From the IMG/VR virus record IMGVR_UViG_3300042449_001328, positions 25,690 to 89,689 of that record: a stretch of 64,000 nt of DNA; one strand, written 5' to 3'. The position numbers and the translations under genes are program-made. How positions within the stretch are numbered: the first letter of the stretch is position 1; each line of letters opens with the position of its first letter. Positions 27,790-35,693 of the stretch are shown in pieces. The stretch comes from a virus. Under the pieces are notes generated by a model that was not told the DNA's origin, did not search any database, and saw only the letters and a program-made list of their open reading frames with translations.

Positions 27790-28365
27790 TTATTTTTTTA
27801 TAAACCAGAATGAAACCATACTATCATCTCCATTTTCAAATGTTGTGTGAATATCAGACATAGTATATTTATTGTTACTTTCAGATACAAAACATTTAAC
27901 TGCCTCATTAACGCCATATTGAGGACTTAAATAATCATGCCCTGAAATTACCCCTCCACTCCTTACTTTAGGATATATAGCTTTCAAATCAGCTAAACAC
28001 CCCTTGTAGCTGTGATCTCCATCTAAGTAGGCAAAGATAAGTGAATTGTCAGTTATTAATGGGATAGTGTCACTCGATTTGCCTTGATATATATATCTTT
28101 TGTTTTCAAAAGCGTTTGTTCTATACAATGCTTCTTTTAAATTATCGTCATGCCAGTTTTGTTCAAAGCCTCCGTCTCCTTTTTGATTGAGGGTTTGCCA
28201 AGCGTCAATCATGTAATGTTTGGTAACATTAGGCCAAGAGATAATGTGTTCACTAAATCGTCCTTCAGCTACTCCTATTTCAACAGAGTGACCTACTAGG
28301 TTATTGTGTATTAATAAGTTACAAAACTCTGTTCGGTAATTAAGTTGGTTTGATTTTAAGCCCAT
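27790..28365 (-). CDS. Class I SAM-dependent methyltransferase
   Basis: A 191-residue enzyme. 'SVEIGVAEGRFSEHII' is motif I for SAM binding, and 'LIFAYLDGDHSYKGCLADLK' with 'VRSGGVISGHDYL' are the Methyltransf_24-type motifs that carry a metal-binding Asp and His. Such enzymes methylate hydroxyls on sugars or small molecules. It overlaps the previous methyltransferase by ten bases. Confidence 0.8.
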   Translation of the reverse strand: MGLKSNQLNYRTEFCNLLIHNNLVGHSVEIGVAEGRFSEHIISWPNVTKHYMIDAWQTLNQKGDGGFEQNWHDDNLKEALYRTNAFENKRYIYQGKSSDTIPLITDNSLIFAYLDGDHSYKGCLADLKAIYPKVRSGGVISGHDYLSPQYGVNEAVKCFVSESNNKYTMSDIHTTFENGDDSMVSFWFIKK

Positions 28366-29039
28366 CTTTTCTTTGCAAATAAATATATGTGTTCATATTC
28401 CACGTCATGGGTCTTTTTCAAGAACTCAATAGCGTTCATCAAATTTTGTTTTGCCTTCTCTTTCTCTATTCCCGTGAATGCGTGTGGATGGATTTCTGCT
28501 ACTAGGTAATCTACTCGGTCGGCTATTTCTTCCAATGATTCTTTATGTTCCCATATTGTATTTTCGTTGCCCTCTATGTCGATCTTCATTACCACATTAT
28601 CATCAGGGTAGCAATAATCGGTTAATAATTTATCTGGCATGATAAGCTCTACATTGGACACCTCTGCTCTGGGGTTGTTCTCCATATCTTGCTCATTGAT
28701 ATGATCACTGATCGATAAGTATTCTTCGTTTGATCCATTTGTAGCATCTGTCTTGTGCCAAGTTTTACCTCTTCCTATTGCTTTTCTAATTAAATGGCTT
28801 TTTTCAATTTTAGTATGTTCTAACCATACTTTTTGATTCTCAGGATTAGGTTCTACTGCTATTATCCAAGCATTAGGGAAAAGCTCGTGAGCAAATCTAG
28901 TAAAGCAGCCTACATTTGCCCCAAGGTCGAATATAATATTTGGGGTAAAGTCAAGTTGCCTAAGTCTATAACTATCATTGGTAACAACTTCTGCATACAA
29001 ACCCCTAAATCCTCCGTTTAAACTGTCTTCTAGTTTCAT
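28356..29039 (-). CDS. FkbM-family methyltransferase
   Basis: A 227-residue enzyme with 'IIFDLGANVGCFTRFA' (SAM motif I), 'WIIAVEPNPENQKVW' and 'VVMKIDIEGNENTIWEHKE', the hallmark of FkbM proteins. It is one of several methyltransferases in the cassette and is overlapped at its start by a tiny membrane-protein gene. Confidence 0.85.
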   Translation of the reverse strand: MKLEDSLNGGFRGLYAEVVTNDSYRLRQLDFTPNIIFDLGANVGCFTRFAHELFPNAWIIAVEPNPENQKVWLEHTKIEKSHLIRKAIGRGKTWHKTDATNGSNEEYLSISDHINEQDMENNPRAEVSNVELIMPDKLLTDYCYPDDNVVMKIDIEGNENTIWEHKESLEEIADRVDYLVAEIHPHAFTGIEKEKAKQNLMNAIEFLKKTHDVEYEHIYLFAKKRWA

Positions 29040-29140
29040 TTGTCTTTATTGTTTCTTTTAAAATCAACTACATCTTGCAATATCATAAATACCAAAATTG
29101 CCAACACAATAAAAAATTGAACAGTCAATGTATTTTTCAT
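29036..29140 (-). CDS. Tiny single-pass membrane protein
   Basis: A 34-residue reading frame: ATG at 29138-29140 overlaps the stop of the GT25 gene (ATGA), and its stop overlaps the start of the next methyltransferase in the same way. Residues 8-25 ('QFFIVLAILVFMILQDVV') form one membrane helix. The double ATGA overlap strongly suggests it is translated. It could anchor cassette enzymes to the membrane. Confidence 0.6.
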   Translation of the reverse strand: MKNTLTVQFFIVLAILVFMILQDVVDFKRNNKDK

Positions 29141-29970
29141 AATCTTGCTTCTTTCCAATCAAATTTTTCTGGATCAAAATTTTCCATCCTGTCTTGATAC
29201 CAGTAGGCACTATTTTCTTCCGTACCGTTAAGTTTGCTGAATCGGCTAAATTCAGTTATATGCCCTGAACCTGGAATTTGATCGCTCAAATTATCCATTT
29301 GCTTTACACAACCTGGAACAAATGCAAAAGTATGCAATTTCTGTGAAATATTTATCATTGAATGATCAATGCCAATTGATTGAGGTAAAAATTCGTCCAG
29401 TAAAGATAATACTTTTTGAATCGAATTCCTATTTACAATGTAAGCGTAAGTACAAAAAGATCCGTAAGTACGAATCATTCTAGGATCATCTGTGAGTTCA
29501 GCGTCCCTGCCTAACTGTTCTTCTGGTTTTCTTTTCTCATCCCACCAAGGTTTCCCTATATGAAATGTTGCGCCAAGCCATACTGCATCCCACTTTCTTT
29601 CGATCTCTATTTTTTCTCCTAGATTGCAACATCTCCAATTATCAATATATTCTAATCTTTTTTCTAGGTCACTGCAAAATATTAAATCATCTTCCATTAC
29701 AAAAGCATGTTTATTTTGCTGTAATGCTTGCTTCATGATTTTTTCTTGGCTAAGATAGCAACCAATAGCACCCTTCTGAGGTCTAGCTAGCATAGCTTTC
29801 ATTTGATACGCTTTATAAGGCCACTCTTCTGGAGTCATTCCTTTTACTCTTACTGAATAACTAAATATATCAGGGAATCTATCAAACTGATTAAGCATGT
29901 GTTGCCTACGATCATTTCTATGATCAAGATTTACATAAGCAACTAAACTGTCTTTTATCAATTGCATCAT
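29137..29970 (-). CDS. GT25-family glycosyltransferase
   Basis: A 277-residue enzyme. 'AYVNLDHRNDRRQHM' near the start, 'GAIGCYLSQEKIMKQAL' and 'HAFVMEDDLIF' (acidic residues 93-95) are the ordered motifs of the GT25/LPS glycosyltransferase family. It would transfer a sugar from a nucleotide donor to a glycan or protein acceptor in the cytoplasm. It is in the middle of the cassette with ATGA-type coupling on both sides. Confidence 0.85.
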   Translation of the reverse strand: MMQLIKDSLVAYVNLDHRNDRRQHMLNQFDRFPDIFSYSVRVKGMTPEEWPYKAYQMKAMLARPQKGAIGCYLSQEKIMKQALQQNKHAFVMEDDLIFCSDLEKRLEYIDNWRCCNLGEKIEIERKWDAVWLGATFHIGKPWWDEKRKPEEQLGRDAELTDDPRMIRTYGSFCTYAYIVNRNSIQKVLSLLDEFLPQSIGIDHSMINISQKLHTFAFVPGCVKQMDNLSDQIPGSGHITEFSRFSKLNGTEENSAYWYQDRMENFDPEKFDWKEARL

Positions 29971-31199
29971 ATTGTCTTTTTTATTAATACTTGGTAGTCT
30001 CTTACTAGGATTTCTAGGTTTCCTTTGTTTTTATCTAAGAATTTATCGATGCCTGTTTTTGTTTCTTTGCTCTGACCATAGTCATCGAATAGCATGTATC
30101 CATTTAACCGCAAAACATTGAATGAAAATTCTGCGTCCATAAATACACCCTCCTCAGTGTGGTCGCCATCTACATAAACAAAGTCAAACAAGTATTGTGA
30201 TAAGTAATTATAAGCCTCTGAACTTTTTTTTCTTACAAGCTCTATTGGTTGCCCTTTTGTGTTTTTTATAAAACGCTCATATTGGCCTTTAAACATCTCA
30301 TTATCTTTATGATCTGGCAGATATATATCTGTCAAAGGGTCTACGCAAATGAGCCTACTGCCGTCAACATCTTTGTTCAGCAAACAATCACAAATGTGGT
30401 TTGAACTTAATCCTTCAAAACAACCTATTTCTAAAGCCAGGTGTACTTTACCTTTTAGGAATTCAGTATTTTTCTTAAATTCACTGTTCCAAAGCTGAGT
30501 GTACTCATACCTACCTATCTCTAGGTAACTTATGATGTAATTCTCTGCATGATAATCTTCCACAAACTCCCCTGCTTTTACTTCATTAAAGTATTTACCG
30601 TCCCAACCCCACACCTTGTAACCAAAATCATTTACTAGCTCAATGATTGGTTTGAAAGTAAATCCACCTACTTTATAGTGTTCACTGTATTCGATCTGGA
30701 TGAACTTGACTTGTTTTTCTTTTAAAATTCTTTTAGCACCATCTATGACTAGTTTTTCAGCACCCTCTACATCTATCTTGATTATATCTATTTCAAGTAC
30801 TTCAAAAATATTATCAAGTGTTGAACTATGTATTGTCTTTCTTTTTCTATCCAAAATTTCCTTTTCCCATTTTTTATTATTTAGAATAGAAGACAGACCT
30901 GAATGTTTATTGTCCCAATGATAAAAATCAACTAATTCTTCTTTATCAGAAATAGCATTTGACCTAAATATGATATTGGGATTATAGCTATATTTTACTT
31001 CCTGATAGCTTCTTAACTTATCATTGGGCTCTACTGAAATAACATTATATTTCAACGCTTCAGTGGACGTATCTCTATAATCTATTAAAGCATCAAACCA
31101 TTCGCCTTTATGGCTGCCTACATCAACAATTAGCCAAAATGGATTAAAGTATTGTGTTAAACTGAGTACCATCTCAGCTTCTTGTTTAGCTATTGCCAT
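29967..31199 (-). CDS. Bifunctional methyltransferase: FkbM plus class I domain
   Basis: A 410-residue fusion. Residues 15-200 form an FkbM domain ('WLIVDVGSHKGEWF' and 'DIIKIDVEGAEKLVIDGA'). Residues 235-405 form a second class I methyltransferase with 'HLALEIGCFEGLSSNHI' and 'DFVYVDGDHTEEGV', close to the type at 27790-28365. Two different methyl transfers on one glycan could be coupled in one polypeptide. It overlaps the epimerase gene by ten bases. Confidence 0.8.
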   Translation of the reverse strand: MAIAKQEAEMVLSLTQYFNPFWLIVDVGSHKGEWFDALIDYRDTSTEALKYNVISVEPNDKLRSYQEVKYSYNPNIIFRSNAISDKEELVDFYHWDNKHSGLSSILNNKKWEKEILDRKRKTIHSSTLDNIFEVLEIDIIKIDVEGAEKLVIDGAKRILKEKQVKFIQIEYSEHYKVGGFTFKPIIELVNDFGYKVWGWDGKYFNEVKAGEFVEDYHAENYIISYLEIGRYEYTQLWNSEFKKNTEFLKGKVHLALEIGCFEGLSSNHICDCLLNKDVDGSRLICVDPLTDIYLPDHKDNEMFKGQYERFIKNTKGQPIELVRKKSSEAYNYLSQYLFDFVYVDGDHTEEGVFMDAEFSFNVLRLNGYMLFDDYGQSKETKTGIDKFLDKNKGNLEILVRDYQVLIKKTI

Positions 31200-32167
31200 T
31201 TATTTGCTTGAGATTTAATCCAATCGTAAGTCAACTTAATTCCTTCTTCAAGTGAGTATTTAGGTTTCCATCCTAACTCTTTTTCTATCAACGTGTTATC
31301 TGAGTTTCTGCCTCTAACACCTTGAGGTTTAGTTAAATCATTTGCTATTGAAAGATTTTTGCCGCTTATTTTGATAATAAGTTTAGCTAAATCGTTAATG
31401 GAGATAACTTCATCGCTGCCTATGTTTATAGGTTCAGTAAAATTACTATTCATCAATCTTTCTACTCCCTCTAAGCACTCGCTAATAAAAAGAAAACTTC
31501 TCACTTGAGAACCATCCCCCCATATTTCTATAGCATCCCCATTTTTTGCTTGTGCAACTTTACGTGCAATTGCAGCAGGAGCTTTTTCTTTTCCACCATC
31601 CCAAATCCCTTCATGTCCAAAAATATTATGAAAACGAGCAATTCTAACATCTAAATTATGTGATTGAGTTGCCGCTTTATACATTAATTCACTCATTAAC
31701 TTCTGCCACCCATAGATCAAGTCAGGCATTGCAGGGAACACATCGGATTCTTTTAAAGAAATGTTTTGCACCCCTTCTTGTAAATACATATTGTACACAC
31801 AAGCGGAACTGCTATAAAATGATTTCTTTACTTTATGGGCAATACTGCAATCAATTACATTAGCAACAATCTGTGTTGATCCAGTCATAATATCATGACT
31901 GTGTTTAGTGTCACCTATATAACCCATTCCGCCCATCAAACAAGCTAGGTTGTAAACTTCATCTATCCCATTTTTTAAATGAAATGAATTAAACACTTCC
32001 CTACACTGTAGTTGGTTTCTCAAATCCCTATTGAAGAATAAATGAGGCTTTTCGTATTTAGGTTCAACTATATCAACGCCAACAACAAAGTGGCCTTGTT
32101 GCTTTAATTTCCTGACTAAGTGGCTGCCAATGAATCCAGAAGATCCTGTGACAATAATATTTTTCAT
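31190..32167 (-). CDS. NDP-sugar epimerase, GDP-mannose 3,5-epimerase-like
   Basis: A 325-residue extended SDR enzyme. 'NIIVTGSSGFIGSHLVRKL' is the NAD-binding motif. 'YNLACLMGGMGYIG', 'SSACVYN' and 'YGWQK' (Tyr152, Lys156) followed by 'IWGDGSQVRSFLFI' and 'GVRGRNSDN' closely follow the pattern of GDP-mannose 3,5-epimerases. That enzyme makes GDP-L-galactose from GDP-mannose. A GDP-fucose synthase is the main alternative. The product would feed the two GT11 enzymes. Confidence 0.8.
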   Translation of the reverse strand: MKNIIVTGSSGFIGSHLVRKLKQQGHFVVGVDIVEPKYEKPHLFFNRDLRNQLQCREVFNSFHLKNGIDEVYNLACLMGGMGYIGDTKHSHDIMTGSTQIVANVIDCSIAHKVKKSFYSSSACVYNMYLQEGVQNISLKESDVFPAMPDLIYGWQKLMSELMYKAATQSHNLDVRIARFHNIFGHEGIWDGGKEKAPAAIARKVAQAKNGDAIEIWGDGSQVRSFLFISECLEGVERLMNSNFTEPINIGSDEVISINDLAKLIIKISGKNLSIANDLTKPQGVRGRNSDNTLIEKELGWKPKYSLEEGIKLTYDWIKSQANKWQ

Positions 32168-32187
32168 ATCTGAACTTTTAATATTCG

Positions 32188-32928
32188 TTAAATTCTAATC
32201 CACTCTTTAGGGACAATCTCTTCCGTCCATTCATTACTGTGCGATTCTGTCAACCATCGTTTCGGCACTATCACTTTTTTATTTGGGTTTTGATTTAACC
32301 AAGCTCCCCACCACGAGAATGTACTGGCACTGTTTATGTGATGCTCGCATTGGCTAATTTGCTGTAAGTCCGTTAACTCATTTTGCCTTACTGAAAAAGA
32401 GCAATCTTTTCTTCCTCCAAACTCTCTTTGACACCATTCTATGTCGTCACTAAAGAAGTAAAATTCTTTTCCTTTAAATAAATCCATTGCATTTTCATAC
32501 CACTCTTTGGTGACTAGGGGATGTTTGTGTTGTAAAGTCAAATAATCGCCCCTCCTTACGTGAACTGATACAGTATCTTCTTGATGTTTGTTGTATTGAA
32601 ATCCCAGTGTTTCAATTATTTCTTTCCTGTAATCTTGGAAGTATTTTGGGTTCTGGAAGTAGCCTCTCAATAAGATATTTTGACTTCTATATGATTGATC
32701 AAATGGTAACTTGTCGTATCTGTAATATTGCTGTTCAACGATTATTCGATCTATATCACTAAAGTTTGTTGTAGGCAATCCTCCCATACTGTAAATTGGA
32801 TCGTGATATTGATCATTTGTTACTCCAGGCAGATATACTGAAAAACCATGTTCTAATCCGTAAGCTATTGCTGTGGCTACACAAAACAACCAGTTTCCCA
32901 ATCTGCCTTGCGGCTTAAATGTTACCAT
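32188..32928 (-). CDS. GT11 alpha-1,2-fucosyltransferase-like enzyme
   Basis: A 246-residue enzyme with the GT11 signatures 'GRLGNWLFCVATAIAYGL', 'SVHVRRGDYL' (donor binding, Arg125/126) and 'STFSWWGAWLN'. GT11 enzymes transfer L-fucose, or in some cases L-galactose, from a GDP sugar. It follows the epimerase gene in position and is one of two GT11 genes here. Confidence 0.85.
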   Translation of the reverse strand: MVTFKPQGRLGNWLFCVATAIAYGLEHGFSVYLPGVTNDQYHDPIYSMGGLPTTNFSDIDRIIVEQQYYRYDKLPFDQSYRSQNILLRGYFQNPKYFQDYRKEIIETLGFQYNKHQEDTVSVHVRRGDYLTLQHKHPLVTKEWYENAMDLFKGKEFYFFSDDIEWCQREFGGRKDCSFSVRQNELTDLQQISQCEHHINSASTFSWWGAWLNQNPNKKVIVPKRWLTESHSNEWTEEIVPKEWIRI

Positions 32929-33155
32929 TACAATTCTACGTTAAATACTTTAAGATTTGTAAATTGTCCGCCAGAAGCTACCCAATATCCTTGTACCATA
33001 ATTGGGGTTGACCAATTGTTGATTATAGTATTTGTTAACAAGGTGTATTCCTTCCACTCAGGTATCAATTTGCTGATCTTTTCAATAAACTCTCCAAGAT
33101 TAACTTCTCCTTCTATCTTGATTGTTTTAGCTGTGTCGTTAATTTGTAGTTTCAC
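32928..33155 (-). CDS. Small protein of unknown function
   Basis: A 75-residue beta-rich protein overlapping the start of the GT11 gene by one base. I recognise no family. 'IKIEGEVNLGEFIEKISKLI' followed by strands could be a small ferredoxin-like fold. Confidence 0.5.
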   Translation of the reverse strand: MKLQINDTAKTIKIEGEVNLGEFIEKISKLIPEWKEYTLLTNTIINNWSTPIMVQGYWVASGGQFTNLKVFNVEL

Positions 33156-33158
33156 GTC

Positions 33159-33857
33159 TTATTTCATTTCTCTAATTTTGCCCATCAATACTTCAAATAA
33201 ATTACCTGTCTTATGTACATTGTTCTTATAGTGAGACCCTGAATGAACAAGGTGGTCATATCTCATGTTTGGCACAACGTATATTGAATTTCCTGCTTTT
33301 AGCCAATTATAATTTTGGAGTATCGTATCACTGGTATGAGGATCAATTGATCCATCCCACACGCGCAAATATTCGTCACGGTTGACAAAATAGTTCATGG
33401 CATTGATCATCCACAAGAAAGGTTTTATATCAGTGTAATTGGCCACGTTGTATTTTGAAATCACTTGACCTGACATTTGCCTGAAATCAAACAATGGTCT
33501 AGCAAATTCAGGTTGTAAGATTACTGATTTGTCCCATACTGGAGTCCTGTATATTGCATCTAAGTAATCAGTACCTATTTTATTGTCACTGTCCAAAATA
33601 ATTACCCATTTGTTTTCTGCTTTTGAAATTGCTTCTCTCTTGTTCTTGTAGCAATCTAGGTTTTTATCGTTGCGATATAACTTGATCTTGTTTAGGTTTA
33701 TAGCTTCCAACTTAGCTTGTAAGCTGTAAAAATTTTCTAAAGCACTGTGGTCATCAACTATTACTATTTCTGAAATCCTTTCATCGTACATTACGTCTTC
33801 AATGGCATTTATAACCATATCGGTACGATTCCATACAGTTAGGCAAAGTGAAATCAT
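33159..33857 (-). CDS. GT2-family glycosyltransferase
   Basis: A 232-residue enzyme with a GT-A fold. 'MISLCLTVWNRTDMVINAI' and 'IVIVDDHSALENF' are the nucleotide-binding strands, and 'WVIILDSDNKIGTDYL' holds the DxD metal site. It lacks membrane segments. It is coupled by ATGA overlap with the receiver-like gene upstream. Confidence 0.85.
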   Translation of the reverse strand: MISLCLTVWNRTDMVINAIEDVMYDERISEIVIVDDHSALENFYSLQAKLEAINLNKIKLYRNDKNLDCYKNKREAISKAENKWVIILDSDNKIGTDYLDAIYRTPVWDKSVILQPEFARPLFDFRQMSGQVISKYNVANYTDIKPFLWMINAMNYFVNRDEYLRVWDGSIDPHTSDTILQNYNWLKAGNSIYVVPNMRYDHLVHSGSHYKNNVHKTGNLFEVLMGKIREMK

Positions 33858-34255
33858 TTCTTAAATAGATTAACAATATTTTCTGTTCCTACTGGATTCA
33901 TAGAATGTACAAATAACACAGGGTATTCCAGCTTTTCTTGGTCATAAACTTGTTTAAAGTATTTAGCAGCATGAAAACCTGTTTTATTAAAATCATCAGA
34001 ATTGAAGTCTTCTGAGTTGTAATTAATTACTCCTTTCTGCATATTTTTATGATAGTGTCCATCTGCTAAGTCATGATCAAAAGATATATGAGTTATTTTA
34101 CCTTTGAACTTATCAATCACTTTAACAAATTCTGGATAGTTTCTTACTACATTCCAATCATAATCAAGGTAAGTATAAGTAAGTTTTCCTATTCTTTTTC
34201 CCATATATTCAATACAATCAGTAGGAATGCGTATATCATCTAAGAAAATTTTCAT
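33854..34255 (-). CDS. Cyclic-phosphate-processing receiver-like domain protein
   Basis: A 133-residue protein. 'MKIFLDDIRIPTDCIEY' at the start, 'THISFDHDLADGHYHKN' in the middle and 'VLFVHSMNPVGTENIVNLF' at the end match the small receiver-like family annotated as cyclic-phosphate processing (cPP-Rec). These proteins are thought to act on cyclic phosphates or RNA ends. Here the gene is tightly placed between a GT11 and a GT2 gene, so a role on sugar cyclic phosphates or in regulation is possible. Confidence 0.75.
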   Translation of the reverse strand: MKIFLDDIRIPTDCIEYMGKRIGKLTYTYLDYDWNVVRNYPEFVKVIDKFKGKITHISFDHDLADGHYHKNMQKGVINYNSEDFNSDDFNKTGFHAAKYFKQVYDQEKLEYPVLFVHSMNPVGTENIVNLFKK

Positions 34256-35019
34256 ATATCTATTTGTATCCAGTTATCTTCAACTATATCTTCTGCTGTC
34301 AAATGTTCTTTATATTTGTCACTGAACCAAGTGTGCTTACTGGGGCATATTACTGTACCTCCGTATCTTGAATGTGTGTTAAGGTCTAGGTAAGCACCCC
34401 ACCAACTAAAAGTGCTGTTAGTTATGATGTGGTGAATACACGAAGTCATTTCTGTTAACGCTGATTTGGGGTCTTGTTTGTCACTTATTGTAAACCTATC
34501 TCCTTTGAAGTTTTCTTTTGCCCAAACAATATCGTCTGTAAAAATCAATACTTTATATCTATCTGGGAAATGCTCAATAGCATCATGAAAATACTTTAAT
34601 GAAGGTTGATTTAATCTCTCATTGGAAAGTGAATCGCCACGCCTAATGTGCATTGATATTGTCTCATTCAATCTTTGTTCGTACTTAGGTAGTTGAAATG
34701 CTTCAATTACTTTAACCAGATAATCTTCAAAATATTTTGAAGACTGAAAGTATCCAACTAGGTAATTTGCAGATTGAGGTATCTCAAAATACCTGCCAAA
34801 TTTTTCTTCTCTATAAAAGCCGTTTATTGGCAAAGGGTATTCATGCAAGGTAGATAAGTGAGGGAACATCATTGGGAATTGATCTCTCTTACCACTTCTT
34901 TGAGGAAACACATATTGCTTTTTATGTCTCAACGAATGAGCTATCACTGCTGCGATCTGGAACATTTGGTTGCCCATTTGCCCCATCAACTTGCAGTAAA
35001 TCGTGTTTTCTTTAATCAC
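34252..35019 (-). CDS. GT11 alpha-1,2-fucosyltransferase-like enzyme, second copy
   Basis: A 255-residue enzyme starting with GTG at 35017-35019, directly after a promoter-like motif. 'GQMGNQMFQIAAVIAHSL', 'ISMHIRRGDS' and 'STFSWWGAYL' are the GT11 motifs. It is clearly divergent from the other GT11 gene, so the two probably act on different acceptors. It is the first gene of the cassette. Confidence 0.85.
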   Translation of the reverse strand: MIKENTIYCKLMGQMGNQMFQIAAVIAHSLRHKKQYVFPQRSGKRDQFPMMFPHLSTLHEYPLPINGFYREEKFGRYFEIPQSANYLVGYFQSSKYFEDYLVKVIEAFQLPKYEQRLNETISMHIRRGDSLSNERLNQPSLKYFHDAIEHFPDRYKVLIFTDDIVWAKENFKGDRFTISDKQDPKSALTEMTSCIHHIITNSTFSWWGAYLDLNTHSRYGGTVICPSKHTWFSDKYKEHLTAEDIVEDNWIQIDI

Positions 35020-35022
35020 GCA

Positions 35023-35036
35023 GTAAAATTAATAAA
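35023..35036 (-). promoter_or_regulatory. Promoter-like motif at the head of the glycan cassette
   Basis: TTTATTAATTTTAC on the minus strand, ending three bases before the GTG start of the first cassette gene. It probably drives the operon as a nearly leaderless mRNA. Confidence 0.5.
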
Positions 35037-35062
35037 ATTTTTTATAATTGAAAATTTTATTT

Positions 35063-35189
35063 TTGTTGACCAGATAGGAGTCGAACCTATAATGAGGCGG
35101 TTGTTAGGCAATAAGCCGAGCAGTGCTATTTTAAAACGCTTACTCTATTACTAACTTACCACTGTGTTTGCCAGTTTCACCACTAGTCA
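35063..35189 (-). tRNA. tRNA-like element with an extended anticodon arm
   Basis: On the minus strand TGACTAG pairs with CTGGTCA as an acceptor stem (one G-U pair) with discriminator A. The D-arm (GTG-CAC, loop with TGG) looks like that of tRNA-Leu, and the T-arm ATAGG-TTCGACT-CCTAT is perfect. The anticodon stem would be GTGGT/ACCGC, but 56 bases lie between its strands instead of 7. These form a longer hairpin (GTTAG/CTAAC, then AGTAAGC/GCTTATT). No loop with U33 can be restored by simple removal. It may be an interrupted tRNA, a tRNA mimic or a decayed gene. It lies seven bases after the tmRNA. Confidence 0.5.
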
Positions 35190-35196
35190 ATTTTTG

Positions 35197-35611
35197 TGGA
35201 CCTGAGCGGATTCGAACCGCTGTCCAGATAGCATACAATACCACGATTACTTACAGCTTGTTTGGTTTAAGTCCAACAACTCACTTTTAGGGCTACCAGC
35301 AGTTTTTCAACTACCTACAACCTCCACCATTCGATTGCCATTACTTCTTTTGTGTCATATCGAAAATCCCCTTTGTTTTACTCATTAAGCAGCAAGCTCT
35401 AATTCTTGCTCTGCTTCAACTCTATTAAAGTTAAAGGCTGAGAAATCAAAACCTACTTTTGCATCTTGACGATTGCCAATAGTACCACCTAGGATACTGT
35501 TAGCGATTAATTGATTGTCAATTGTTTGTGTATGCATATTTTCAGTAGGTACAGCATACTTCCCTACGCTGATTGTGTTACCAATTACTACTGTCAATTC
35601 CTGTCAGGCCC
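35197..35611 (-). ncRNA. ssrA: tmRNA (transfer-messenger RNA)
   Basis: A one-piece tmRNA of about 415 bases. The 5' end GGGCCTG pairs with CAGGTCC at the 3' end (one G-U), followed by discriminator A. The 5' D-like part reads ACAGGAATTGACAG, and the 3' part has GGAC followed by the T-arm AGCGG-TTCGAAT-CCGCT. A tag frame ends ...AEQELELAA with a TAA TGA double stop at about 35382-35387. The exact resume codon (GAA or GCA after TAGAGTT) is uncertain. Downstream, TTGG[ACTTA]AACCAA...[TAAGT] forms an H-type pseudoknot at 35244-35277, as in tmRNAs. It would rescue stalled ribosomes and mark proteins with an LAA tail. Confidence 0.9.
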
Positions 35612-35657
35612 ATTTATTTTAAAGAACGTTTTTCTATTTTAGTCGTTTATTGAGGAC

Positions 35658-35670
35658 ATAAAATTACTAC
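35658..35670 (-). promoter_or_regulatory. Promoter-like motif upstream of tmRNA
   Basis: GTAGTAATTTTAT on the minus strand, about 47 bases before the predicted tmRNA 5' end. That distance would allow a short leader to be trimmed. Confidence 0.4.
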
Positions 35671-35693
35671 TTATCGATCAAATAAAAAAATTT

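Noticed and set aside
35197-35274. A standalone tRNA of 78 bases
   Set aside because: The T-arm and acceptor 3' strand are good, but there is no D-arm and the 5' strand mispairs. The true partner is at 35605-35611, which makes it the end of tmRNA.
35385-35597. A 70-codon open frame on the minus strand
   Set aside because: It lies wholly inside the tmRNA; its end is the tag-peptide frame. It is not an independent gene.
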